Shown here: positions 25,317-33,408 of the stretch, piece after piece | Numbering within the stretch: position 1 is the first letter of the stretch | Layout of the letters: each line of letters starts with the position of its first letter | NCBI RefSeq assembly: GCF_900110185.1 | Contig: NZ_FOCT01000015.1 | Coordinates: forward strand, 1-64,000 | Length of the DNA: 64,000 bases | Source: Nitrosospira multiformis | Lineage (GTDB): Bacteria > Pseudomonadota > Gammaproteobacteria > Burkholderiales > Nitrosomonadaceae | Reading direction: 5' to 3' | Made by a program: the position numbers and the translations under genes | The notes under the pieces: generated by a model | Seen by the model: only the letters and a program-made list of their open reading frames with translations | Databases searched by the model: none | What the model was told of the DNA's origin: nothing

Positions 25317-28124
25317 TCATTTTCGCAGTCGCAGTACGACATTTTCGGTGATAGCGTTCTTAATGTGAATCAGGTTCTCCGTAGTCACGGAAATGTCAAT
25401 CTCTTCTATAAGCTCGAATCCGCGAGCCACAGCAATTGCTTCAGCAAGGTCGGTTGATGGAATTCGTACGTCCTCGCCGCCGATGGTCATCTTGCTATCG
25501 CCAATGACAATCATTGCTTCCGCACCCGGCTTGCATATCCTATAGAGTTGTTCAAAGACCTTGTCCATATCCTCCAAAAAACGATACGTCAGCGCAGGCA
25601 TGTTCTGTTTGCGAAATCCGGAGTTCGGAGAAGCTTCAATTGCCCAATGCAGATTCCGGACAAACTGCAGGCAGTCTGCGGGGAGGTGATCCTTCTCAAG
25701 GAAATCAGCTTCAAGCTGCCGCCTGCTTGTAGTAGTCAACTCTCTGCTACCAATGAGTGCTTGCTCAAGCGGGCGACGCTCGCTTCCGCCTAATCCGAAT
25801 ATGGTCAACAAGGACAGGCGGTCCGTGTCAATGTATGGCAGCGCCATTGCATACGGGGGACTTGTCAACACGAGATCAATGGACTCATCTGCCAACCCTA
25901 GCAAATCGTAAGTCGCACGCTCTCGGTTGTCACCAGCAATAGCATGTGAATGGAAGAATGGGTTTGGTGCATAGCCTCGAACCTTCCAGAACTTTTCGAT
26001 TCGACCGAACTGTAACGCGAGCCGCTCTTTGAACAATCCAAATACGTCCGCATTGTCCAGTAACTCCTTTCGGTAGCGAATTCTCAAGTCAGTAGGCTCC
26101 TGCTGTGATACGTCGCGAATGATGCTACTCAGTACGACCTCTAGGAAATCCCGTACTGCTCCATTACTTCCGGAACGAATGACTTTAAGCAGCCAGTTTA
26201 ACTTCCGGGCGACAGGCGCGGCAAACCAGCGGTCGATTTCTTCGATGCACTCCGGTTCGAACTGGTCTAACGCTGCCCCAAGCTTTCCAGGAGCAGCATC
26301 TATGGCGCCAACCACTGTCGAGACAACCTCCGTCAGAACATCCGGGTCGACGTCAAGAATAGATGTTTTTGCCCGCGCGATTTTTGCCGCTAGCGGGTTC
26401 ATATCACATCCATATGTTGTATATCCGTTCAAGTAACCCTCAAGCACTGCTGTGCCGCTACCACAGAATGGGTCTAGTATGCGTGCGCCATGAGGCAGTG
26501 AAAGCTGATTAATGAGCCCTTTGGCAAGTTGAGGATAAAACTTGCCCTTGTAGGCGTGGATTCCGTGCGTCACGTACTTCGGGTCCTTACGGGTACTCGG
26601 GTTTACAGCCGTGCCATTCTCTAGAATGGCTTGCCATGTTGGCTCCTTGTGGCCGTTCGGATAGCAAATTTGGTGAGTGAAGACTAGGGAGCGGCAACGC
26701 AGTAGTTCCTTTATATCAACACTCTTCTCGATGATGTTAGTATCTTTAGATGCTTTCGTAATCTTAAGGGTCTCGCCAGTCTCGCGAAGACGCAACTGTT
26801 GCTCGTATGGCCAAGGCTTGTACGGTGGGCCTTCAAGGGCAATGATGGTTTTTCGGAGCGCTTTGCGCAAAATTAACAGGCTCTCTGTTGCTGTTCGCCT
26901 CCCCGCAAACGTAAAAGAACGCTTCGTCTTGTGTACTGGCCTTCCAATGACACAGTTAATGTCGAATCCGTGCTCAGTCGCCTTTTCGGCTAAGAGATTC
27001 GCCGTTAAATAAGTCATACCCTCGTAGACGGAATCGCCAATTACGAGCACGGCATATCGTCCGTTTTTCAGTACGCGGCTTATCCCATCAAGCACCTGAA
27101 GCATGTCTGCAAAGTAGCTTGCAAATCCACTTGATTCGCGCTGGTGCTTGAGATGCGATCCAATCTCGATTTTACCGAGAGCAATGGGGTCGTATCCGAG
27201 CCATAGCAACCGAAAGCGGTGATAAAGATGATAGTCGGTAGCGTTTCCATAAGGGGGAGAAGTCATTACGAGGTCCACGGAGCCGTCGGGAATATCTTTC
27301 GACGTGAGATGCCGCACATCACCGGTCAAAAACTGGGATATGCCATATCGTGTTGCAGCCGCGTTACGGGCGACCGACTTCATAACAGCTTCGAATTCCT
27401 TAACGTAACGCTTGGTTGTCTCGCCAATTGCAACTTCACGCGGGACGCTCTTGTACCGAGTTTCGGAATCTTGAAAGGATGCTGACAGTACTGTTCGAGA
27501 AAGCGCCAGCAGGCTAATGTCTCGCGCTGCCTCGCTTTCAAGATGAGTGATTCGATAACGGATATAAGCAAGTTCACCGAACGCCGAGTCTGCAAACCAT
27601 TTTTCGCGGTTTGCTATGGTGGGTGCATGAGAACCATAGGCGGCAACCAGCTCGGTTGCATCGGTTGGCAAGGATTCCAGTAGGGCCCGCAGTGCTCCAT
27701 GGAGAAGATGTAGTTCTGCTACCGATTCGGGTGACACACGAGCGGTCTTTACGCGTCCGATGAGTGCCGCCACTGGGTTTGCGTCGACGCTAGCTGCCCG
27801 CCTGCCAAGTCGTATGGCTTCAAGCGCAGTGGTGCCACTGCCGCCAAACGGATCGAACACGAGTTCCCCTCGTGAACTGAGCAGTGAAATGAACGTCCCG
27901 GGGAGCTGCGGGATGAACTTTGCTGGATAAGGATGAAGGTCATGACCGAGGAAGCGAGTGTCATCGTCAGTGAATCCCCAGTCCCGACTCTCCAGATATG
28001 AAATTACTGCTCGGGCATCCTCCGTGTGGAGCGCCAGCTCCTCGTACATTGGAGCGATTGGCGAATCATCGGTAGAGGGGAAGGCCGAAAGCTTTGCTTG
28101 AGTCTGTGGTTTTGTTAATCGCAT
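25317..28124 (-). CDS. fused double DNA methyltransferase (two TSPPY-type domains)
   Basis: 935 residues containing two complete amino-methyltransferase modules. First: SAM-binding DPFGGSGT at 91-98 and catalytic TSPPY at 288-292. Second: DPFCGSGT at 551-558 and TSPPY at 754-758. Each is preceded by an H-Y-KF-PQL helix (HPYPAKFIPQLP; HAYKGKFYPQLA). TSPPY indicates N4-cytosine or N6-adenine methylation. Fusion of two such modules suits methylation of both strands of an asymmetric target, as in BfiI-type systems with two methyltransferases. The ATG at 28124 is preceded by GGAGGAAAAG. An IS3-type transposase begins 43 bp upstream, so the native promoter may be displaced. Confidence 0.9.
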   Translation of the reverse strand: MRLTKPQTQAKLSAFPSTDDSPIAPMYEELALHTEDARAVISYLESRDWGFTDDDTRFLGHDLHPYPAKFIPQLPGTFISLLSSRGELVFDPFGGSGTTALEAIRLGRRAASVDANPVAALIGRVKTARVSPESVAELHLLHGALRALLESLPTDATELVAAYGSHAPTIANREKWFADSAFGELAYIRYRITHLESEAARDISLLALSRTVLSASFQDSETRYKSVPREVAIGETTKRYVKEFEAVMKSVARNAAATRYGISQFLTGDVRHLTSKDIPDGSVDLVMTSPPYGNATDYHLYHRFRLLWLGYDPIALGKIEIGSHLKHQRESSGFASYFADMLQVLDGISRVLKNGRYAVLVIGDSVYEGMTYLTANLLAEKATEHGFDINCVIGRPVHKTKRSFTFAGRRTATESLLILRKALRKTIIALEGPPYKPWPYEQQLRLRETGETLKITKASKDTNIIEKSVDIKELLRCRSLVFTHQICYPNGHKEPTWQAILENGTAVNPSTRKDPKYVTHGIHAYKGKFYPQLAKGLINQLSLPHGARILDPFCGSGTAVLEGYLNGYTTYGCDMNPLAAKIARAKTSILDVDPDVLTEVVSTVVGAIDAAPGKLGAALDQFEPECIEEIDRWFAAPVARKLNWLLKVIRSGSNGAVRDFLEVVLSSIIRDVSQQEPTDLRIRYRKELLDNADVFGLFKERLALQFGRIEKFWKVRGYAPNPFFHSHAIAGDNRERATYDLLGLADESIDLVLTSPPYAMALPYIDTDRLSLLTIFGLGGSERRPLEQALIGSRELTTTSRRQLEADFLEKDHLPADCLQFVRNLHWAIEASPNSGFRKQNMPALTYRFLEDMDKVFEQLYRICKPGAEAMIVIGDSKMTIGGEDVRIPSTDLAEAIAVARGFELIEEIDISVTTENLIHIKNAITENVVLRLRK

Positions 28125-28136
28125 CTTTTCCTCCTT

Positions 28137-28159
28137 CTGGGATTTTATCAAAATCCCAG
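28137..28159. repeat. 10-bp-arm palindrome upstream of methyltransferase
   Basis: CTGGGATTTT-ATC-AAAATCCCAG, directly upstream of the methyltransferase ribosome site and 8 bp from the transposase ORF. It may be an operator or the boundary of the insertion sequence. Confidence 0.45.
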
Positions 28160-28167
28160 ATCAAGGG

Positions 28168-28995
28168 ATGCTTTCTTTCGTGGGCCAAGGCAAACTTGAA
28201 GCGCTTGGAATTCTGGCGGGCAAGGGATTATCGCAGCGATCAGCGTGTCGAATTGTCGGAGTAAGCCGTCGTATTGGCAGTTATGAGGTCAAGCAACCCG
28301 TTAAGGATCATGCTGTTGCTACACGGATAATTGAAGCATCAAGCCGCTATCCCCGTTTTGGGTATCGGCGCATTGCTGTCATGACTGGTCAGAGCATGGG
28401 GCGCGTGTGGCGCTTGTGGGGTAAGCTGGGACTAAGCTTGCCCAAGCGTAGGCCCAGGAAACGCCGCTGCGGGACGGATATACGCCTTCCTGAAGCAACT
28501 AAACCAAACAGTGTCTGGACTTATGATTTCGTCCATGATCGGCTGGCCAATGGCCAGACGCTAAAGCTGCTTTGCGTGCTGGATGAGCATACACGTGAGT
28601 GCCTTGCAATCGAAGTTGGCAAATCCCTGCGTAACCAGGACGTCATCCTGATCCTGTCACGGCTGATGCGCATCTATGGAAAGCCTGCCTTTATTCGCTC
28701 AGACAATGGCGCGGAATTTACTGCAACCGCAGTGATGACGTGGTTGCGAGATAAGAATGTTGGGCCAGCCTTTATTGAGCCTGGCAGCCCTTGGCAGAAG
28801 GGATTCGTGGAAAGCTTCAACGGCAAATTGCGTGATGAATGCCTCAACCGTGAATGGTTCATCACGCGGCATGAAGCAAAAATATTGATCGAGAAGTGGT
28901 GGCAGTTTTATAACAACGAGCGTCCACATTCTGCGCTCGGCAACCGAACCCCAGCTCAGGCAGGCTTGCAAAGGTTGCAAATCCAGACTGCTTGA
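28168..28995 (+). mobile_element. IS3-family transposase OrfB (orfA missing)
   Basis: 275 residues. An HTH-like start (GKGLSQRSACRIVGVSR) and a helix ending RRPRKRRCG precede an integrase catalytic core: Asp in WTYDFVHDRL, Asp in IRSDNGAEFT and Glu in KGFVESFNGKLRDECLN. It ends with the YNNERPHSALGNRTPAQ signature of IS3-group OrfB proteins. The upstream orfA and its frameshift signal are absent, because the methyltransferase gene starts immediately to the left. The element is therefore 5'-truncated and probably immobile on its own. Terminal repeats were not identified. Confidence 0.85.
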
Positions 28996-29153
28996 AGCCA
29001 GGGGCACATCAATCGCGCACCAGTTGTACCGCCTCCTCTTAAACTCCTAGCGTATTTTTTCGTGTTGCCATCAACACCTCCTGACTCATTATCAGCCTTT
29101 TAGATGTGTGGGCGTGAAATCGGGGGAAAACCCTCCGCAATTCACCTCTCTGC

Positions 29154-29879
29154 TTACCACGGAAGCCTCCGTCGGAGTGTCACGTGGCTAGGCGAGCCCG
29201 GTGAAGGAGACATTAGCCTAAGACTAAACGTTACCTGTTGCCGTAGGCTGTCGAAAACTTCACTATTTGGACCAGCACGTTCGTTGATGGCGATGTTTAA
29301 CCTGCCAGCGGATCCAAGGATGGAGGATTTTGCATCGTTAGCGCGATACCCAATCTTCGCCAGCGTTTTCGTTGATACGGGAATAGGTACGCTGACATCA
29401 AAGGCCACTGTTTCCCGAGGAGAGATTGTCTTAGGCCAACTCAGGAGTTTCCCGTCAGTTTCTCGGACGCCGTCTAACTTAACGAATCTAATCTTCTCGT
29501 CTGGTCCTTCATCGAATGAAATCCAGAGATCAGTAATTGTCTGAGGCAGTGTTGACCCATTCATCACAAATATGCGAACCGGGAACATCAGATAGGGAGG
29601 CTGATAGGGGGTTGTAATGTCTTTTGGCGCCGCAATGAAGACTCGCGCATGCTCGACTGGTTCCAAGAGCATTGTCAGCGCAAGCATTTCCTTGTGACGG
29701 CTTTCCTGTCGGTCGATCAGTGACAGGTACAATGAGATGCTTGCCACAACTAATGCAAGGAGCGCAATCGAGTTATTTAATGCACCGTGCCCTAACGCTT
29801 TGAGGAGATGACCAAGCGAGTTCGCAGCTTTATCTAGCGCTTCTTGACTCTCCTTCTGGCTACTTGGCTTTACTGACAT
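29154..29879 (-). CDS. hypothetical membrane-anchored protein
   Basis: 241 residues with one transmembrane helix near 36-57 (NSIALLALVVASISLYLSLI). The extracytoplasmic or soluble part is beta-rich (FPVRIFVMNGSTLPQTITDL) like an immunoglobulin fold. No family recognised. The ATG has only a weak ribosome site. It lies between the insertion sequence and the transfer operon. Confidence 0.5.
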   Translation of the reverse strand: MSVKPSSQKESQEALDKAANSLGHLLKALGHGALNNSIALLALVVASISLYLSLIDRQESRHKEMLALTMLLEPVEHARVFIAAPKDITTPYQPPYLMFPVRIFVMNGSTLPQTITDLWISFDEGPDEKIRFVKLDGVRETDGKLLSWPKTISPRETVAFDVSVPIPVSTKTLAKIGYRANDAKSSILGSAGRLNIAINERAGPNSEVFDSLRQQVTFSLRLMSPSPGSPSHVTLRRRLPW

Positions 29880-30599
29880 ACGATGATTCTCGCGACTGCT
29901 AAAGAGTCCAATGGCTACTGGGGGCAGTTCGTTGAAACGATGGGTTAGGGTTTATCGAGGATAAAGTAAATCAGCATGCTCTATCATTACTGTCGTCAAC
30001 GTCTGGGCTTTGTATATCATTGAGGCAACCGCAATGAGCCTTTCTCAAGCATTGATCTGGTTATTCACCGTACATAAAGAAAGGAGATAGGAATCTATGC
30101 TCTTGTCTTGACCCGTCAATTATGATTATGGCCACCACGACAAAGGGGATTCAATATGTTCGTCATCCTCTCCTTCTGTCGCTGGATTGCACTATCGCGC
30201 TGGACCTTCAGCCCTTTGCAATACCTTGCCCGCAGTGCCTACATGAGTGAATGCATTATTTATAGCATACGAAGGAAGAAAGGTTTTGACAGTTCTGAGC
30301 TGACTTAGAAGGAACCCAGCTAGCCTTCGCCTAAGATGGGTGAAGAAAAGCCGGCAAGCTCTACAGTGGACGGTTCTGACTTGGGGTTTTAAAAGAAAAT
30401 TTTCAAAAATAGTTAGGGCAAGGCCTGGCCGCGTCAGGAAAATTGATTTTATGTGGGTGAAGTCCGGGAAGCCTATGGGCAATCCCTGTGGGAAACCTCG
30501 TGGACGAGGATCTATTCGTCCATCAGGTTTTCCAGCAGGGTTGTCCATGGGCCAAGCGAAGCGCCGCCAGATGTTCGGCAAACCCGATCATCCACAGGG
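29880..30599. other. 720-bp region without a supported gene
   Basis: Contains the right copy of the imperfect direct repeat (30398-30490) and short out-of-frame coding debris. Open frames on both strands at 30192-30618 show no family. Confidence 0.45.
30398..30490 (+). repeat. imperfect direct repeat, right copy
   Basis: Matches 19672-19752 in TTAGGGCAAGGCC and GCGTCAGGAAA, with weaker similarity to a GAAGCCTATGGGCA segment. It lies about 110 bp beyond the trbN stop, bounding the accessory block opposite the left copy. Confidence 0.5.
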
Positions 30600-31052
30600 C
30601 TACCGCTTGTCAATCTGAAAGGTTGCTTCCCTCGTAACAAAGCGGGAATTGAGCCATTTTTCCCACCTGGCTGCCCTTCGCATCAGGTCTGCACGGTAGG
30701 CAGCGTTAAGATGAGGCGTGTACGAATGGTAGTTGGCCACTTTCGTCCACAAATCGCCCCGATCGTTGCGGATGTGCATGTGGATACGCCAGGCGGCGAG
30801 CGCATAGGAATAACATCCTGGTTGCGCCACATGCTCGGGCCTGATGCCGTATTTGGATAAGTCCGCAAGGTAGCCGGTATTGAACTGCATTGGGCCGATA
30901 TCGTAGGTGTCATTTGCGTTTCGCACCCATTGCCCCGGCTTGCCCCCCTCCTTCTCGGCCACGGCGAGAAGGATGTTTGCTGGGACTTCGTATTTCACCG
31001 CAGCTTGGATAGAACAAACCACGCGCTCGGGCAAATCGGGAGGTAGATCCAT
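30600..31052 (-). CDS. trbN: TrbN/VirB1-type lytic transglycosylase
   Basis: 150 residues. A lysozyme-like fold has catalytic Glu in LLAVAEKEGGKPGQW (the ESGG equivalent), GPMQFNTGYLADLSKYG and NYHSYTPHLNAAYRADLM near the end. It opens peptidoglycan for the mating channel. No clear signal peptide is visible; an upstream start or export by the channel is possible. It follows trbL by 15 bp. RK2 has trbM between the two, and that gene is missing here. Confidence 0.85.
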   Translation of the reverse strand: MDLPPDLPERVVCSIQAAVKYEVPANILLAVAEKEGGKPGQWVRNANDTYDIGPMQFNTGYLADLSKYGIRPEHVAQPGCYSYALAAWRIHMHIRNDRGDLWTKVANYHSYTPHLNAAYRADLMRRAARWEKWLNSRFVTREATFQIDKR

Positions 31053-31067
31053 CCCTCCCCTGCCCTG

Positions 31068-32390
31068 TTACTTACTGTCCCGGAAGGCAGCGGCTTCCGC
31101 TTCGGCGTCCAGCTTCGTCTCCGTCGATCCAGCAAAGGCATTGCCCTTGAATTGCGGCTCGGGAATGGTGGAGCGAATGGCTGAGGCAACTTTTCCGCCG
31201 GGGGTTTGGGCGACACGCCCGCCTTGCGAAGCAAGTCCGCTCTTTACCGCTTCCATCCCTCCCCGGGCAAGATGAGAGCCCATTTCGGCTACAAAGCGTG
31301 ATGGCGTGCCCATTGCCTGAGCTAATCCGCCCAGTGGGGCATTCTGTCTGGGTTGCGTTTCGGCAAACATGCCCATGCCGCCTTCCATGCTGGCGTGAGC
31401 CGCGTCGAATGCCGCCTTGATGGCAGATGCTCCCCCTGCTGCATTAGCAGCCGAGGCCATCATCATGCCAGTCGCCACACCGGTCGCGGTCGCGGCAGTT
31501 GCAATTGCAGCGCCTGCGCCAAGATTGCCTATCCCCCCTGCCCCGCCGCCAACGATACTGCTTAGCATGGGCGGAATCTTGTTGACCAGGGTAAGCAGCA
31601 CAACAGAGACAACTAACATTACACTCATTTCCTTGAGATTGAGGCCACCACTCATAGCGGAATAATAATCATCGAGAAAGGTCTTACCGATGCCCACCAG
31701 CAGCACCATGGCAAAGAGCGATATCGCGACGCCCAGGACGGTGCGGTAATAGTTGATCGCGATCTCCGAAGTCCAGCGCGAGCCGCCGAAGCCTAGGAAG
31801 AAAATGCCGGCGTAGGCCAGTATCCAGCCGGATACCAGCAGAATAACCATATTGATGCTGATCAGCGCAAGAACAATTAGGATGATGGCAGCCATCAAGA
31901 TGCCAGCCATGCTATCAACTGGCTCCCAAACGATGGATTGATCCAATACCTTGTAGAAAATCTCAAAACCGATATCCACTATGCTAGACGGAGACCCCAT
32001 ACTGCGAAGTCCGCTGGCCTCGGAACCGATCTGCTTGAGCGAGGCAATGATCGAGGTGGCAAAAGCGGGTCCGTTGACCAGCAACCACCAGAAGAAGCCT
32101 GTAAAGACCGTGAAGCGGAGGAATTCGGCGAAGAATTCGCCGATGTCAGCCCGGCGCAGCGCCATCAGGCCAAATGTCCAGACCATGCTGATCGTTACGA
32201 GCACCCAGAAGAGCCATGAGGCGCGTTGGGTAATAACTGTTTGCCACGCCGATGCGGCTGTGTGGTATCGATCAAGGATATTATCCAACACTCCTACACT
32301 ATCAATTGCAGCATAGGAAGGCACTGAAAAAAATATTATCCCCAGAAATAATAAACAAGACAGGGCATTAGAGATGTTCTTCGTTTCCAT
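31068..32390 (-). CDS. trbL: TrbL/VirB6-type inner-membrane channel protein
   Basis: 440 residues from the ATG at 32390; the frame extends upstream over trbK and is not used. A probable signal/TM segment (LSCLLFLGIIFFSVPSYAA) is followed by several membrane helices (WLFWVLVTISMVWTFGLMAL; AAIILIVLALISINMVILLV; VMLVVSVVLLTLVNKIPPML). A Gly/Ala-rich C-terminus (GGGAGGIGNLGAGAAIATAA) is typical of TrbL. It forms part of the inner-membrane translocation pore of the IncP mating machine. The start is 5 bp after trbK. Confidence 0.88.
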   Translation of the reverse strand: METKNISNALSCLLFLGIIFFSVPSYAAIDSVGVLDNILDRYHTAASAWQTVITQRASWLFWVLVTISMVWTFGLMALRRADIGEFFAEFLRFTVFTGFFWWLLVNGPAFATSIIASLKQIGSEASGLRSMGSPSSIVDIGFEIFYKVLDQSIVWEPVDSMAGILMAAIILIVLALISINMVILLVSGWILAYAGIFFLGFGGSRWTSEIAINYYRTVLGVAISLFAMVLLVGIGKTFLDDYYSAMSGGLNLKEMSVMLVVSVVLLTLVNKIPPMLSSIVGGGAGGIGNLGAGAAIATAATATGVATGMMMASAANAAGGASAIKAAFDAAHASMEGGMGMFAETQPRQNAPLGGLAQAMGTPSRFVAEMGSHLARGGMEAVKSGLASQGGRVAQTPGGKVASAIRSTIPEPQFKGNAFAGSTETKLDAEAEAAAFRDSK

Positions 32391-32394
32391 ACCA

Positions 32395-32601
32395 TTACCA
32401 TTCCCGCGGCTCACTTTTCTTGAATGTGCCTTTTCTAGTTGACTCTGCAGCGGCAGCTTGTTCAGGACATTTTTTTGCCAAGGCTTCATACTCTGGCATG
32501 CCTCGGTATCGCCAGATTTCGCTACAGGGCACGTTCTCTACGCAACCGCTCAAAATGATAATCGCAAGAATCAATGTACTAACCGAACGTTGAAGTTTCA
32601 T
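32395..32601 (-). CDS. trbK: TrbK-like entry-exclusion lipoprotein
   Basis: 68 residues, close to RK2 TrbK in size and position between trbJ and trbL. A lipoprotein signal ends LSGC with Cys20 as lipidation site; the mature part has two further Cys. RK2 TrbK blocks entry of related plasmids. The C-terminus (GTFKKSEPREW) matches the tail of the neighbouring TrbJ (GTFRKSPTREW), which is unusual. AAGGAGAAA precedes the ATG. Confidence 0.75.
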   Translation of the reverse strand: MKLQRSVSTLILAIIILSGCVENVPCSEIWRYRGMPEYEALAKKCPEQAAAAESTRKGTFKKSEPREW

Positions 32602-32610
32602 GTTTTCTCC

Positions 32611-33408
32611 TTACCATTCACGAGTTGGACTTTTTCTAAAGGTCCCACTTCTCAATTGCGCTGAAGCAGCTGCCTGCTGCGCCTCGATGTCCGCAATCCT
32701 TGCCTGCCGTGCCGCTTCCGCATTCTGCTGGGCAATCAGCAGTGCCCGGATTTGCATGAGCTGACTCGCCTGGTTGCTCGCGAGCTGATTGGCTGCCTGG
32801 ATCGCGGCCATCTGCCCCGGCGCATCCTCGGCGTTCCTCTGCAATTGCTCGAGCCTTGCCGCATCTGCTTGCAGCTCCAGTTCCTGCAGCTCGAGGCTGC
32901 GGATCATCGCATCGTTTGCCATCTTCTCGCCATCGGCGTTCAGGCGCCGGTTAGTCTCCAGACTCGCACGCTCTTCAACTGTACAACCGTTCGGCCCGAA
33001 ACAGGGTGAGTTCATATAGTAGGACGGGTTCTGGTAGCGCAGCAGGTAGCCATCGAGGCTGCCTGCCTGGTTGCGATAGTACTGCAGTGTATTCATCGCG
33101 CCCATCAAGCGCATGGTGGTAATCTGCGCCTGGTTCCAGACATAGGCGGCCGGAGCCACCGAGTTTCGCAGCATGTTCTCGTACTGCAAGAGCTGCAGCT
33201 GGTACTGCTCGACCATCTTCATGGTCTGGTTCACGCCCTCGATTGCCGAAATCACATTCTGCTTCATGTTCCCGGCATCGAACACAGCAATTCCGCTAGC
33301 ATGAAGTGTCTCTGCCGGCAGGGCGGACAGGCCTGCGATCATGGCAGCAGCGGTGATCGCTCGGGTTGTGTAGCGTGCGCGCTTATTCAATCCTTTATCC
33401 ATTCGCAT
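32611..33408 (-). CDS. trbJ: TrbJ/VirB5-type protein
   Basis: 265 residues. ATG at 33408 follows GAGGGGAA and overlaps the trbI stop. The signal peptide ends near LPAETLHASG. The mature protein starts IAVFDAGNMKQNVISAIEGV, a hallmark of TrbJ, and has long amphipathic helices. It is predicted to be a minor pilus-tip/adhesion component. It lies between trbI and trbK as in RK2. Confidence 0.88.
   Translation of the reverse strand: MRMDKGLNKRARYTTRAITAAAMIAGLSALPAETLHASGIAVFDAGNMKQNVISAIEGVNQTMKMVEQYQLQLLQYENMLRNSVAPAAYVWNQAQITTMRLMGAMNTLQYYRNQAGSLDGYLLRYQNPSYYMNSPCFGPNGCTVEERASLETNRRLNADGEKMANDAMIRSLELQELELQADAARLEQLQRNAEDAPGQMAAIQAANQLASNQASQLMQIRALLIAQQNAEAARQARIADIEAQQAAASAQLRSGTFRKSPTREW

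Noticed and set aside
30192..30618. Open frames on both strands next to trbN
   Set aside because: No family; low-complexity Pro/Gly translation and overlap with the direct-repeat remnant.
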